Shown piece after piece: positions 7,952-16,752 of a DNA stretch of 41,169 bases. Source of the DNA: JANQPX01 sp051010395 (lineage in GTDB: Bacteria > Pseudomonadota > Alphaproteobacteria > Geminicoccales > Geminicoccaceae). Within the stretch, counting starts at the first letter, position 1; each line of letters opens with the position of its first letter. A model generated the notes under the pieces. That model did not search any database. It saw only the letters and a program-made list of their open reading frames with translations, and was not told where the DNA came from. The position numbers were made by a program, and so were the translations under genes. The stretch is from assembly GCA_051010395.1 (NCBI GenBank), contig JBPCVQ010000012.1, positions 1-41,169 of the forward strand. The letters run 5' to 3'.

Positions 7952-8113
7952 GATGCAGCGGGGCAGGCGTCACGGCGCCTGCCTCGGCCTCTTACAAAAT
8001 CAAGGAACATCTTCCACGAATTGGGTGTGAAGCGAGCCACAGACATGGAGCGGCCGCGCGCTCTAAGCTCGGAGGATCGCAATGCAGCTCCCAATCGGGA
8101 AAGAGGGCTTTCA

Positions 8114-8353
8114 ATGTTGAACGCCGTCAAGCCGTTTGTTGAGGTCTACCGCGTTACTTCCTTCATTTCACTTCGCCGGGCCATGGGCTGTCTTCGACAA
8201 GCCTGGCAAGGAATCACGCTCGGTTGGAGCGCAGCTTCTCGATATAGACGGCTGTCTCTGATGAGCAATGAGGAGTTGGCTAATAGGGGGCTGGATCGGG
8301 CCTCGATCAGCCGGCACGCTTTCTTTGGAGAAGGGCCCATCGATCGTGACTAA
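8114..8353 (+). CDS. DUF1127-like small protein
   Basis: The 79-residue product ends with a segment matching the DUF1127 pattern: YRRLSLMSNEELANRGLDR followed by SISRHAF. Such small arginine-rich proteins are common in alphaproteobacteria, and some are linked to RNA turnover and phosphate or stress responses. The role here is unknown. ATG 8114 is preferred over an in-frame upstream ATG at 8021, because AGAGGG precedes it at a suitable distance and the upstream codons look non-coding. It stands alone between the tautomerase and a membrane-protein gene. Confidence 0.75.
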   Translation: MLNAVKPFVEVYRVTSFISLRRAMGCLRQAWQGITLGWSAASRYRRLSLMSNEELANRGLDRASISRHAFFGEGPIDRD

Positions 8354-8501
8354 ACAACCGTCTCGGTCACCCTGGGTGAGCGGTGTTTACATCTTTGCCG
8401 TTGGAAGATCATTCTGCCGCAAAGAAACAGCCGAAGAGCCAACACCGAGAATTGTGCCTCTCCAACACGATCAGATGTGTCACAGGTAGGGCGTCGATGC
8501 G

Positions 8502-9218
8502 ATGTTTGATATTCTATGGAATTTGCGCGGCTATGCCGAGACCTTCAAAGCGTCGGTCTTCAGCCCTTTGAAATTCTACACCCACTATCACGATGTTCTA
8601 CAGACCAGCCCGTCCGGTATCTTCAGCATCAACATTTTCGAGAAAGACGATCGCAAATATTTGCCGCCGCTGAAGTTCGCGACCATCGGCGTGGCGATCG
8701 ACGGATTTCTGGTTTGGCCCATGATTAAACTCGGTGTGGCCACGGGAGCTTATGATCCCGTCTACAATCAGATGTTGGAGTGGGCCGAGAGAGAGGGGAT
8801 CTCGGGCCAAATGGAATTTGTCGGTGTCGACTTCATCGATAGTATCATTTTCGAGCTTATACTCCTGGCCGTTTTTTATCTGCTCGGTGTTCTCCTTTGG
8901 GCGACTTCCAAACAGATGATTCCGATCCGCTTCGCCGCGGGTTTCTTTCTGTACATCTCCGCCTGGTTTCTGGCATCGAACCTGATCCATTCGGGCTTCA
9001 TTGTCTTGTCGATCTTCACCCCGGTGTTTCAAAGTGGGCTGCCGCAACTTGCCGGATCTCTGTTCTATCTCGCCATCATTTTCATGCTTGTCGTATTCCC
9101 GATCGCATTTTGGCCTCGCATTCTGAAGGTCGAGCGGCGGACAGTTGCCGTCGCCATAGGGATCAGCATGGCTATCTGGCTGAGCATATTGACTGTCGCA
9201 GAGCTAGCATTGGTTTAG
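8502..9218 (+). CDS. Multi-pass membrane protein of unknown function (Yip1-like character)
   Basis: The 238-residue protein has a soluble N-terminus of about 60 residues, including PLKFYTHYHDVLQTSP. Five or six hydrophobic segments follow, at roughly 62-82, 108-135, 145-175, 185-206 and 214-238. The layout resembles Yip1-domain proteins, but the similarity is weak and I cannot assign a function. GGTAGGGCG upstream can serve as the ribosome-binding site. It has no obvious operon partner: the DUF1127 gene ends 148 bases upstream and the next gene is on the other strand. Confidence 0.75.
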   Translation: MFDILWNLRGYAETFKASVFSPLKFYTHYHDVLQTSPSGIFSINIFEKDDRKYLPPLKFATIGVAIDGFLVWPMIKLGVATGAYDPVYNQMLEWAEREGISGQMEFVGVDFIDSIIFELILLAVFYLLGVLLWATSKQMIPIRFAAGFFLYISAWFLASNLIHSGFIVLSIFTPVFQSGLPQLAGSLFYLAIIFMLVVFPIAFWPRILKVERRTVAVAIGISMAIWLSILTVAELALV

Positions 9219-9353
9219 CCTCCACACCGTTCCAAGTGGCAGCGGGCAGATGCAAGCCTTCTGGCCGCTTAATAAAACTCAGTGGAAACGGCAGTCTCAG
9301 CCCCTGGCGACGAATTCACCAATCCGCCTCCAAGAATAGCGACGATCTCAAAT

Positions 9354-9371
9354 TCGAGCCCGCATACCCTT
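9354..9371. repeat. 18-base repeat, first copy
   Basis: TCGAGCCCGCATACCCTT occurs here and again at 19073-19090. Both copies lie about 40 to 60 bases past the 3' end of a minus-strand gene (dadA here, the glucan biosynthesis gene there). Confidence 0.55.
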
Positions 9372-9432
9372 GGACACCTTGGCTCTTTCTTCGAAGGCGG
9401 TCGAAAGTCCATGAGGTGGCCACGCCACACCA

Positions 9433-10677
9433 CTAACGGAGAGTGAGGCCGTCCATGGGGAGGTCGGGGCGGCGGCCGGCGATTAGGTCGGCGGTGATGC
9501 GGGCGGTGCCGCAGGCCATGGTCCAGCCCATGTGGCCGTGGCCGGTATTGTAATAGAGGTTGTCATGGCGGCCCTTGCCGAGGATCGGTGTGCCCTCGGG
9601 CGTCATCGGCCGAAGACAGGCCCAATAGCTGGGGCGTTCATAGTCGCCGGCGTTCGGCAGCAGGTCTTTTGCCGCCTTCAGCATGGACGAAAAGTCGCTT
9701 GGCCGATGGCTGGTGTCATAGCCCGTGAACTCGGCAACTGCGGTCAGCCTGATCCGGTCGCCCATGCGCACATAGGCGAAAAGATTGTCCTCATCGATGC
9801 CGCCGACGGTCGGTGGGTTGTTGGCGCCGTTGATCGGCAGGGTCGCTGAATAGCCTTTCACCGGATAGACCGATACTGTTTCCTGAAGGGACTTGGCGAT
9901 GATCGGGCTGAAGGCACCGAGCGCCATGACATAAAGATCGGCCTTGATCGCCCCCTTGTCGGTCCGGACCTCATCGATCCGGTCACCCTCCGTCCTGATG
10001 TCGGTGACCGTGGTGTCGTAGCGAAAGCGGGCGCCGCGCCGCTCGCAAAGGGCTGCCAGCCCTTCGGTAAACTTTTGCGCGTCGCCGCTCTCATCGGTAC
10101 GGCCGAAAACACCGCCTGCAATAAGATCTTTGGCGGGCGCGAGCGCTGGATCGATTTCGACGGCACGCTCGCGATCGATGACTTCCAGATCCTGCCCGGC
10201 ATCCATCAGGATCTGCATGTTCTCCAGGCCGCTCTCCAGGGTCTCGGCATTTCGATAGAGATAGAGCAGCCCCTTTCGCTCACCGTCATAGGCAACGCCG
10301 CTGCGCTCAACCACGTCCTGAAGAGCGAGCTGAGCGTAACGGCAAAGGCGATGTTTTCGTTCGGTGTTGATCCTGGCCTTTTCCGCCGTGCACTCGCGGA
10401 GGAACTTCAAGGACCAGCGCCACATGGCCGGATCGAAGCGCAGGCGATAGCGAAGCGGCTGCCCCTTCTTGAAGAGCGACTTCAGGAGGATTTTCGGCGC
10501 CCTCGGTGAGCCCCAGGCAAAAGCATGGCCGGGGGCCACCAATCCGGCATTGGCGAAGCTGGTCTCCCGCGCCGGGCCAGGCTGGCGGTCGATGACAGTG
10601 ATGTCGTGACCGTCCTCCATAAGCTCGAAGGCCGCCGTCACGCCGGCAAGGCCAGCCCCCATAATGAGAATGCGCAT
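9433..10677 (-). CDS. dadA: D-amino-acid dehydrogenase (FAD-dependent)
   Basis: Oxidises D-amino acids to alpha-keto acids and ammonia, feeding electrons to the respiratory chain; it is peripheral to the inner membrane. The 414-residue protein opens with the FAD motif MRILIMGAGLAG and the DadA-type ETSFANAG segment. It ends with the conserved YNTGHGHMGWTMACG segment near the FAD. ATG 10677 is chosen over an in-frame GTG four codons upstream, because GGAG lies about 11 bases before the ATG and the protein then begins exactly as DadA does. RidA, encoded 445 bases upstream on the same strand, would remove the imine intermediate. A plain glycine/D-amino-acid oxidase is the alternative. Confidence 0.88.
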   Translation of the reverse strand: MRILIMGAGLAGVTAAFELMEDGHDITVIDRQPGPARETSFANAGLVAPGHAFAWGSPRAPKILLKSLFKKGQPLRYRLRFDPAMWRWSLKFLRECTAEKARINTERKHRLCRYAQLALQDVVERSGVAYDGERKGLLYLYRNAETLESGLENMQILMDAGQDLEVIDRERAVEIDPALAPAKDLIAGGVFGRTDESGDAQKFTEGLAALCERRGARFRYDTTVTDIRTEGDRIDEVRTDKGAIKADLYVMALGAFSPIIAKSLQETVSVYPVKGYSATLPINGANNPPTVGGIDEDNLFAYVRMGDRIRLTAVAEFTGYDTSHRPSDFSSMLKAAKDLLPNAGDYERPSYWACLRPMTPEGTPILGKGRHDNLYYNTGHGHMGWTMACGTARITADLIAGRRPDLPMDGLTLR

Positions 10678-11121
10678 GCCAAGAACCACTCCGCTGCAAA
10701 CATCTTGTCTGCAAGGCTAGAGCGTTTTACCGAAAGGAGAAAGCAGCTTGCAGCCGCCTCTTCTGGATCGACGACGGCGGGAAGCCAACCGACCGATGGC
10801 CAAGTCACTCGCAAAACATTGCGAAGCTTGTCAGCCGGACAGCGATCGCACCTGATCGATCAGATGTCTCCGGTACACGCGACCCGGAGCGTCCGACCGC
10901 CGAAGAAAGAACTCTGTCGCGGTGCGGATTCCCAGGATCGCATGGACCATGTCCGGTCTTATCAGACTGGGGTTAACGATCTGTTACCCCCGGATGGTTG
11001 TCGACGACAGGCACCGGCAAGCATCGAGCACAGTTGCCCGTCAAAAGCTTCGGTCAGAGCCGTTTGGCGCCCAAGCTTCCGAAGTGCCAAGGATCTTCAG
11101 TCGACCAGGGCCTGGCAGGCC
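10678..11121. other. Intergenic region between ridA and dadA, 444 bases
   Basis: No gene is supported here. The stretch contains a single-arm copy of the dispersed repeat (10926-10949) followed by GTTAAC at 10972. The dadA promoter must lie in its left part, but I cannot point to one. Confidence 0.5.
10926..10949. repeat. Dispersed palindromic repeat, copy B (right arm only)
   Basis: GGATTCCCAGGATCGCATGG plus ACCA is identical to the right arm of copy C (29649-29673). No left arm is visible upstream. GTTAAC follows 23 bases after the arm. Confidence 0.7.
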
Positions 11122-11472
11122 CTAGCGGGCTGCGGTCACCATGATTTCCACGGTGAATTTCGGGCTGGCGAGCTTGCTCTCGACGCAGGCGCGGCAAGGC
11201 GTGTTGCCGGGTGACACCCAGGCGTCCCAGACCGCGTTCATCTCGGCGAAGTCGCCGATGTCGGCGAGCCAGATGCTGGCGGTCAACAGCTTGGATTTGT
11301 CGGTGCCGCCTTCGGCCAGGAGGCGATCGATCGCGTTCAGGATGTCTTGGGTCTGCTCGGTCACCGAACCGCCCGGCGCGTTCTGGGCGACCTGACCTGC
11401 CGTGTAGACGGTATCACCGTGGATAACGGCCTGGCTCATGCGGTCGCCGGCGTCGATGCGTTTGATGCTCAT
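11122..11472 (-). CDS. RidA family reactive-intermediate deaminase
   Basis: The 116-residue protein is a RidA/YjgF/UK114 homologue. These proteins are trimers that hydrolyse reactive enamines and imines to keto acids and ammonia. The near-C-terminal block TPCRACVESKLASPKFTVEI keeps the conserved arginine and the final Glu-Ile-Met-Val strand; an early HGDTVYTAGQ block is also typical. AGAGAGAAC provides a ribosome-binding site. It sits upstream of dadA on the same strand and divergent from a TRAP receptor gene, which fits imine clean-up during D-amino-acid oxidation. Physiological linkage is inferred from position only. Confidence 0.9.
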   Translation of the reverse strand: MSIKRIDAGDRMSQAVIHGDTVYTAGQVAQNAPGGSVTEQTQDILNAIDRLLAEGGTDKSKLLTASIWLADIGDFAEMNAVWDAWVSPGNTPCRACVESKLASPKFTVEIMVTAAR

Positions 11473-11738
11473 GTTCGTTCTCTCTTTTCGGCTCGGGCGG
11501 GGATTGATCGAGCCTGCACACTAGGGGCTTAGGCATCCGCTGTTCAAGGCTGCTGAAGGGCTGAACGCCATGCCCTCGCAAATCGGATGCTGGCCGCGCT
11601 TGCTTTTTCGCCGCAGATTGTACAGCTCATCTATATGGAACTGACTGTCGGCTGCACTTGCCTGAAATCCTGAGGTGATCGACAGTGGTCGACGAGCGCG
11701 TCTGGGCGCGGAATTTAAATTTTGGGAGGCTTAAACTC

Positions 11739-12830
11739 ATGAAACGCCGCAAATTCGTTACGTCAGCCGCCACCGGCGGCCTGGCCACCGGTGCGGCCAT
11801 TGCCGCCAGTTTTCCGGCACCGGCCATCGCCCAGGGCACCAGGCAGTTGAAGATGGTCACCACCTGGCCGAAGAATTTTCCGGGCCTCGGCACAGGTGCT
11901 GAAAATCTGGCAAAGCGCATCACCGCGATGAGCGACGGCGCTCTCGACGTCAAGGTGTTCGCGGCAGGCGAACTGGTGCCGCCCTTCGAGAGCTTCGATG
12001 CGGTCTCCTCAGGTAATGCCGAGATGAGCCACTCCGTCTCTTATTACTGGCAGGGCAAGACGCCGGCCTTCAACTTCTTTGCCACCGTTCCTTTCGGCCT
12101 GACGGCGACCGAGCAAGCCGCGTGGATCGCCTATGGCGGCGGCCAGGAGCTCTGGGACGAGGTCTGCGCCGACTTCAACGTCAAGCCGTTTCCACGCGCT
12201 TCCACCGGTGTGCAGATGGGGGGCTGGTTCAACAAGGAAATCAACAGCCTCGATGATTTTCAGGGCCTGAAGTTCCGCATGCCCGGCCTTGGTGGCGAGG
12301 TTCTCCGTCGTCTCGGTGCGGCGGTCGTCAATCTGCCGGGCGGCGAGATTTTCCCAGCCCTCCAGGCCGGCACCATTGACGGCACCGAGTGGGTCGGTCC
12401 CTGGAACGATCTGGCCTTCGGCTTCTACAAGGTCGCGAAATTCTACTACGGCCCCGGTTTCCATGAGCCTGCCACCACTGGCGAGGTGCTTCTCAACAAG
12501 GCCGTCTGGGAGGACATGTCCGACAGCGAAAAGGCGCTGATCGAGGCCGCGATCCAGGCCGAAGCCTGGCGCGAGTTCGCCGAGTACAACGCGACCAACG
12601 CCGACAGCCTGAAGACCCTCCTGGACGAGCACGGCGTACAGCTGCGCAGCTTTACGCCCGAGCTGTTCGCGGAAATTCGCAAGGTCTCGGCGGAGGTCGT
12701 TGCCGAGGTCGGCGCCACCGACGAGGCCACCAAGAAAGTCTATGACAGCTACATGGCCTTCCAGGAAAAGGCGATCGGCTGGTCCAAGCTCTCCGAGCAA
12801 GGCTACCTAAACGCCCGCTCCCCCGTCTGA
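11739..12830 (+). CDS. TRAP transporter DctP-type receptor, alpha-keto-acid (TakP-like) group
   Basis: A periplasmic solute receptor of 363 residues with a Tat signal (MKRRKFVTSAATGG, cut after PAIAQ). The body matches the TakP-like group: TTWPKNFPGLGTGAENLAKR, a YYWQGKTPAFNFFATVPFG segment, GVQMGGWFNKEI, FRMPGLGGEVLRRLG and GTEWVGPWND. That group binds alpha-keto or alpha-hydroxy acids such as pyruvate or lactate. The specificity here is therefore inferred. GGGAGG lies 10 bases before ATG 11739. The permease genes follow directly, separated by a GC-rich hairpin. Confidence 0.9.
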   Translation: MKRRKFVTSAATGGLATGAAIAASFPAPAIAQGTRQLKMVTTWPKNFPGLGTGAENLAKRITAMSDGALDVKVFAAGELVPPFESFDAVSSGNAEMSHSVSYYWQGKTPAFNFFATVPFGLTATEQAAWIAYGGGQELWDEVCADFNVKPFPRASTGVQMGGWFNKEINSLDDFQGLKFRMPGLGGEVLRRLGAAVVNLPGGEIFPALQAGTIDGTEWVGPWNDLAFGFYKVAKFYYGPGFHEPATTGEVLLNKAVWEDMSDSEKALIEAAIQAEAWREFAEYNATNADSLKTLLDEHGVQLRSFTPELFAEIRKVSAEVVAEVGATDEATKKVYDSYMAFQEKAIGWSKLSEQGYLNARSPV

Positions 12831-12837
12831 GGCGGCA

Positions 12838-12870
12838 CCGCCGCCCCGGTTGACTTGACTGGGGCGGCGG
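12838..12870 (+). promoter_or_regulatory. GC-rich intra-operon hairpin between receptor and permease genes
   Basis: CCGCCGCCCC (12838-12847) and GGGGCGGCGG (12861-12870) pair perfectly over 10 bases around a 13-base loop, with no T run after it. Such hairpins often protect the receptor mRNA and lower permease expression. That role is inferred from the position. Confidence 0.6.
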
Positions 12871-12917
12871 CCGCTCTGAGCTCCTTTACTGGCTGGTTGA
12901 TAGTGGGAGGATGCTGA

Positions 12918-13487
12918 TTGACCTCGCTTCGAGGCTTCGCGGAGATGATCGACGGGTTGAACGAGCGGGTGGGCCGCGGCGTCGCTTGGCTGACGCTTGG
13001 CATGGTGCTTTTGCAGTTCGTCGTCGTGGTCATGCGCTACGTGTTCGGCATCGGCTCGGTGATCGCGCAGGAAGCGATCGTCTACATGCATGCTACCGTT
13101 TTTCTGGCCGGTGCCGCCTATACGCTCCTCCATAACGGCCATGTGCGCTGCGATATTTTCTACAGCGACGCCAGCCCGAGAACCCGTGCGATCGTCGACC
13201 TGATCGGCGTGTTTCTGTTTCTTTTACCGATGTGCGTGATGATCTTCTGGGTTGCCTGGCCCTATGTCGCCAATGCCTGGGCGGTGCTGGAAGGCTCGCC
13301 CGAAGGCAGGCTCGGCATTCCCGGTGTCTTTCTTCTGAAGACCGTCATTCTCGTCTTCGCTGGCCTGCTTGGCCTCCAGGCGATCTCGATGGCCATCCAT
13401 GCGGGCCTGCGTCTCGCCGGTCTCGAAGGCCTGGCCGACCTCGACGAATTCACCAAAGACATCGATGACGAGGGGAAAGGGCGTTGA
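12918..13487 (+). CDS. TRAP transporter small permease (DctQ)
   Basis: The 189-residue small membrane subunit has four hydrophobic helices: about 19-41, 53-75, 92-115 and 130-160. It carries the DctQ pattern QEAIVYMHATVFLAGAAYTL and a HVRCDIFY motif. It joins the large subunit to form the sodium-driven carrier served by the preceding receptor. TTG 12918 is chosen because GGGAGG lies 7 bases upstream; the next ATG at 12945 has its purine run too close. Its stop overlaps the TTG start of the large permease. Confidence 0.9.
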   Translation: MTSLRGFAEMIDGLNERVGRGVAWLTLGMVLLQFVVVVMRYVFGIGSVIAQEAIVYMHATVFLAGAAYTLLHNGHVRCDIFYSDASPRTRAIVDLIGVFLFLLPMCVMIFWVAWPYVANAWAVLEGSPEGRLGIPGVFLLKTVILVFAGLLGLQAISMAIHAGLRLAGLEGLADLDEFTKDIDDEGKGR

Positions 13488-15055
13488 CCCATCTCGCCGA
13501 ATGGCTCGACCTCGCCATGTTCCTGGCGCTCTGTCTGTTCATACTCTTGGGCTTTCCCGTCGCCTTCACGCTTGCCGGCACCTCGCTCCTGTTCGCCGGC
13601 ATTGGCTATCTGCTTGGCGTGTTCGATGGCTCGTTCTTCGGTTTCTTTCCGAACCGTATTTACGGGGTGATGAAGAACGAGGTGCTGATCGCGGTGCCGC
13701 TCTTCGTCTTCATGGGCGTGATGCTCGAGCGCTCCAAGGTCGCAGAAGAACTTCTGGACACCATGGGCCAGTTGTTCGGCAGTCTCCGCGGCGGTCTCGG
13801 CATTTCCGTCGCCGTGGTCGGCGCACTCCTCGCCGCCTCCACCGGCATCGTCGGCGCCACAGTCGTCACCATGGGGCTCCTCTCGCTCCCCACCATGCTC
13901 CGGCGTGGTTACGACCCGAAACTCGCCTGCGGCTCGATCGCCGCCGCCGGCACGCTCGGCCAGATCATCCCGCCCTCGATCGTGCTGGTGGTGCTCGGCG
14001 ACCAGATCTCGAACGCCCACCAGGAGGCGCAGCGCGCACTCGGCAACTGGGCGCCGGAGCCTGTCTCGGTCGGCGATCTGTTCGCAGGCGCCCTGATCCC
14101 CGGCCTTGCGCTCGTCGGCCTCTACATCCTCTACCAGATCAGCCAGGCCATTCTCCGTCCGGAAAGCTCGCCGCCGATCCCGCGCGATGAGCTCGGCGGC
14201 GGCAGCATGTTCGGCCGCGTCCTCCAGGCACTGGTGGCACCCATCGTCCTGATCATTGCCGTGCTCGGCTCGATCCTTTCCGGCATCGCCACGCCGACCG
14301 AAGCCGCAGGCGTCGGCGCCATCGGGGCAACCCTGCTCGCCGGCTACCGGTTCGTGCCGGATAGGCCGATGCCGATCTATCTCGCCACGCTCAGCCTGAT
14401 CGGCCTGATCCTGCTTACGGTCAATCTCGATCTGCGTGTCGGCCGAAGCGAGATCCCGGATGCGGACCGCATCGGCATGATATCAGCCGCCATCCTCTGC
14501 ATACTCGTCGCTTACGGCCTGATCACGGCCCTGCTGCGCGCGAGGAACGACGGTACGCTGATCCCGGTGATGCAGAGCACGCTCAAGATCAGCGCGATGG
14601 TCTTCATCATCGTCATTGGCGCCCAGCTCTTCTCCCTGGTCTTCCGTGGCTTCGGCGGCGACGAGATGGTCCATGAATTCCTGACCAACATGCCGGGCGG
14701 CGCTGTCGGCGCCATGGTCCTGGTGATGGCTTTGATGTTTGTCCTCGGTTTCTTCCTGGACTTCATCGAGATCACCTTCGTGGTCGTACCGATCGTCGGC
14801 CCCGTCCTTCTGCAGCTTGGCCTCGATCCGATTTGGCTCGGCGTGATGATCGCCATCAACCTCCAGACTTCCTTCCTGACTCCACCCTTCGGCTTCGCCC
14901 TCTTCTACCTAAGAGGCGTCGCCCCGCCGGAGGTGACGACCATGCACATCTACCGCGGCGTCATACCCTTTGTCGCCATCCAACTCCTGATGCTGGTCCT
15001 GCTGGCGTTGTTCCCGCAGATGGCTACCTGGCTGCCGACAGTGATTTTTGGCTGA
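13484..15055 (+). CDS. TRAP transporter large permease (DctM)
   Basis: The sodium-coupled 12- or more-helix transport subunit, 523 residues. It contains the DctM hallmarks VPLFVFMGVMLERSKVAEE, a STGIVGATVVTMGLLSLP loop, GTLGQIIPPSIVLV and, near the end, LQTSFLTPPFGFALFYLRG. It is about 90 residues longer than a minimal DctM. The extra stretch around 290-350 holds added hydrophobic segments, as seen in relatives of the keto-acid group. Translation starts at a TTG overlapping the dctQ stop (TTGA), preceded by AGGGGAAAGG. It is the last gene of the receptor-dctQ-dctM operon. Confidence 0.92.
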   Translation: MTHLAEWLDLAMFLALCLFILLGFPVAFTLAGTSLLFAGIGYLLGVFDGSFFGFFPNRIYGVMKNEVLIAVPLFVFMGVMLERSKVAEELLDTMGQLFGSLRGGLGISVAVVGALLAASTGIVGATVVTMGLLSLPTMLRRGYDPKLACGSIAAAGTLGQIIPPSIVLVVLGDQISNAHQEAQRALGNWAPEPVSVGDLFAGALIPGLALVGLYILYQISQAILRPESSPPIPRDELGGGSMFGRVLQALVAPIVLIIAVLGSILSGIATPTEAAGVGAIGATLLAGYRFVPDRPMPIYLATLSLIGLILLTVNLDLRVGRSEIPDADRIGMISAAILCILVAYGLITALLRARNDGTLIPVMQSTLKISAMVFIIVIGAQLFSLVFRGFGGDEMVHEFLTNMPGGAVGAMVLVMALMFVLGFFLDFIEITFVVVPIVGPVLLQLGLDPIWLGVMIAINLQTSFLTPPFGFALFYLRGVAPPEVTTMHIYRGVIPFVAIQLLMLVLLALFPQMATWLPTVIFG

Positions 15056-15085
15056 GGCAGGCGCGAGCCCCGGGTGGTCCGTAAA

Positions 15086-15107
15086 CCGTCCGTTCCCGAA
15101 CGGACGG
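15086..15107. terminator. Hairpin between convergent genes
   Basis: A perfect 9-base-pair stem (CCGTCCGTT / AACGGACGG) with loop CCCG lies in the 59-base gap between the convergent TRAP permease and peptidoglycan-binding protein genes. No T tract follows on either side. It probably terminates transcription from both directions. Confidence 0.6.
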
Positions 15108-15114
15108 ACGGTGG

Positions 15115-15786
15115 CTACATGGTGATCTGAGGCTTGCGCTCGTTATTCTCATTGACCGGTTCGCCTGTTCCACCGGCATCAGCCATTGCGCAGATCTGCT
15201 CGGCGAGCGCTCCTGCATAACCCATTTCATGTGCTGTGATGTCGCCGCTCGCCTCAAGTTCGGCTTTCAGCTTCGCGGCATCGTCATTGCCGTAGGTTTC
15301 CGCAACCGACCACCAAGCGTAGGCCATCATCTCGTCGGTGGTCACAGCCTCGCCGTTGCGATACATCATGCCGACCTTGCGAGCGGCATCGGCATCGCCT
15401 TTTAGCGCTCTCTCGTAGACCGTCGGGGTTCTTACCTCGGGTTCGATAACGTGCTTGGCGAAATGAGACGTGAGATTTGCGACCACATTCGCCGCCTGCG
15501 GCTCGATCTCTCCAGGTTTCAGCGGTAGGTCCCTGTCAACATGGAAAGCACGAACCGCAGCTGTGGTCTGATTGCCGCAGATGCCGTCGACCGGCCCTGG
15601 ATTGTAGCCGAACCGAATCAAAAGGCCCTGCACGAAAGCGATATCTTCGGGCGACGGGCCCTCCTCAGCAATGGCGGGGATGTTGAGCAGGGCGACCATT
15701 AAGAGCGCGCATAGGAAACGTGACAAAATCAATCTCCCGGGCATTTTGCTACATTTTTTGACAAATAGCCCAATAGCACAGGCCAT
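15115..15786 (-). CDS. Secreted protein with peptidoglycan-binding and Sel1-like segments
   Basis: About 223 residues. A long basic start and a hydrophobic core (LILSRFLCALLMVALLNIPAIA) form a signal peptide. A PG_binding_1-like domain follows (DIAFVQGLLIRFGYNPGPVD, then a GICGNQTTAAVRAF segment). A Sel1-type repeat comes next (ALKGDADAARKVGMMYRNGE, with MAYAWWSVAE after it). Both parts suggest an envelope-bound protein that contacts peptidoglycan and partners. ATG 15786 has GAAGGAAAA before it; a shorter start at 15744 would give a more typical signal peptide but has no ribosome-binding site. No enzymatic domain is seen. Confidence 0.8.
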   Translation of the reverse strand: MACAIGLFVKKCSKMPGRLILSRFLCALLMVALLNIPAIAEEGPSPEDIAFVQGLLIRFGYNPGPVDGICGNQTTAAVRAFHVDRDLPLKPGEIEPQAANVVANLTSHFAKHVIEPEVRTPTVYERALKGDADAARKVGMMYRNGEAVTTDEMMAYAWWSVAETYGNDDAAKLKAELEASGDITAHEMGYAGALAEQICAMADAGGTGEPVNENNERKPQITM

Positions 15787-15932
15787 GTTTTTTCCTTCAA
15801 CACGTTTTCGTGAGTTCATGATGACGCATCGCGACAGCGATCAGGCATCGAAAATCATGCCTTATTTGATCGTGAGGTCATACGCTTGCGGACGGACTGC
15901 CATCTCTGCGACTTCGAAAAGCTTGATCTTGG

Positions 15933-16673
15933 TCAGCGGTATGCCTTGACAAAACCACTCAAAATCCGCTCCGGCACACACACGTCTTCTTCCCGGGATC
16001 GAGTGACTAATGCTTCCGCCTCGGCCGGTGCGAAATAGCCCTTGTCCTTATAGACTCGAATGCGCAGGTCGAAGATGTCGCCATCGGCTTCAGGGTGAAA
16101 CTGGGTGGCGTAGACGTTTTGTTTGTAGCGGATCATCTGGTAAGGGCAGGGGCTGGACGACAGGAGATGGGCGCAGCCCTTGGGCAGCTCCTGCACTGCC
16201 TCCTTGTGGCCGACCAGGGCTCGGAAGGTTTCGGGCAGGTCCTGGAGCAGCGGATCGTCCTTCCCGTCTTTCGTGATTCGGCAGGTCACCCCGCCCACTT
16301 CCTCGCCATAGCGGTTCTGGCCAACCTCGGCGCCCAGATGATGGGCGAGAATGCCGATGCCGTAGCAGCAGCCGAGAAAGGGGATGTCGCCTTCGGTGAT
16401 ATCGGGCATCAGCGAGAGAACTGCGTCCTCCATTCGCTGCTCGATCTCGGATTTCTTACCTGGTGGATCACTGACGCAGCCCGGCCCGCCGCCGACGATC
16501 ACGCCCGAATAGATGTCGAGGTCCAGTCCAGTCGGCAGCGGCCGGCTGCCACTGTCGAGGCGGATCCGATGCGTCTCATCCTCCCGAAGCCCACCCTTCC
16601 GCAGGATCGCATCGAACTCGTCGTCCGAGACCTCAGTCTCCGGGCGAAGCTGCAGGATCAGAAAAGGTTTCAT
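15933..16673 (-). CDS. Class I glutamine amidotransferase-like protein (GMP synthase-type GATase)
   Basis: A stand-alone GATase1 domain of 246 residues. The nucleophile elbow GCCYG places the catalytic cysteine at 103, and QFHPEAD supplies His193 and Glu195, so the triad is intact. GGGPG at 61-65 forms the usual oxyanion region. No synthetase domain or partner is adjacent. Members of this type act as gamma-glutamyl hydrolases on small amides or as free-standing glutaminases. ATG 16673 has GGGAA upstream and is preferred over a TTG two codons earlier. It follows ilvD on the same strand after 79 bases, perhaps as one transcript. Confidence 0.85.
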   Translation of the reverse strand: MKPFLILQLRPETEVSDDEFDAILRKGGLREDETHRIRLDSGSRPLPTGLDLDIYSGVIVGGGPGCVSDPPGKKSEIEQRMEDAVLSLMPDITEGDIPFLGCCYGIGILAHHLGAEVGQNRYGEEVGGVTCRITKDGKDDPLLQDLPETFRALVGHKEAVQELPKGCAHLLSSSPCPYQMIRYKQNVYATQFHPEADGDIFDLRIRVYKDKGYFAPAEAEALVTRSREEDVCVPERILSGFVKAYR

Positions 16674-16752
16674 GACCAATTCCCGAGCGCGACCTACTCT
16701 TCAGGCCTTTCCCCGCATGAACTCCGGCAAGTCAAGGCTGAAGGCCTCGCCT

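Noticed and set aside
10971..10987. CtrA-like TTAA-N7-TTAC next to repeat copy B
   Set aside because: The GTTAAC belongs to the repeat family and the other copies lack the second half.
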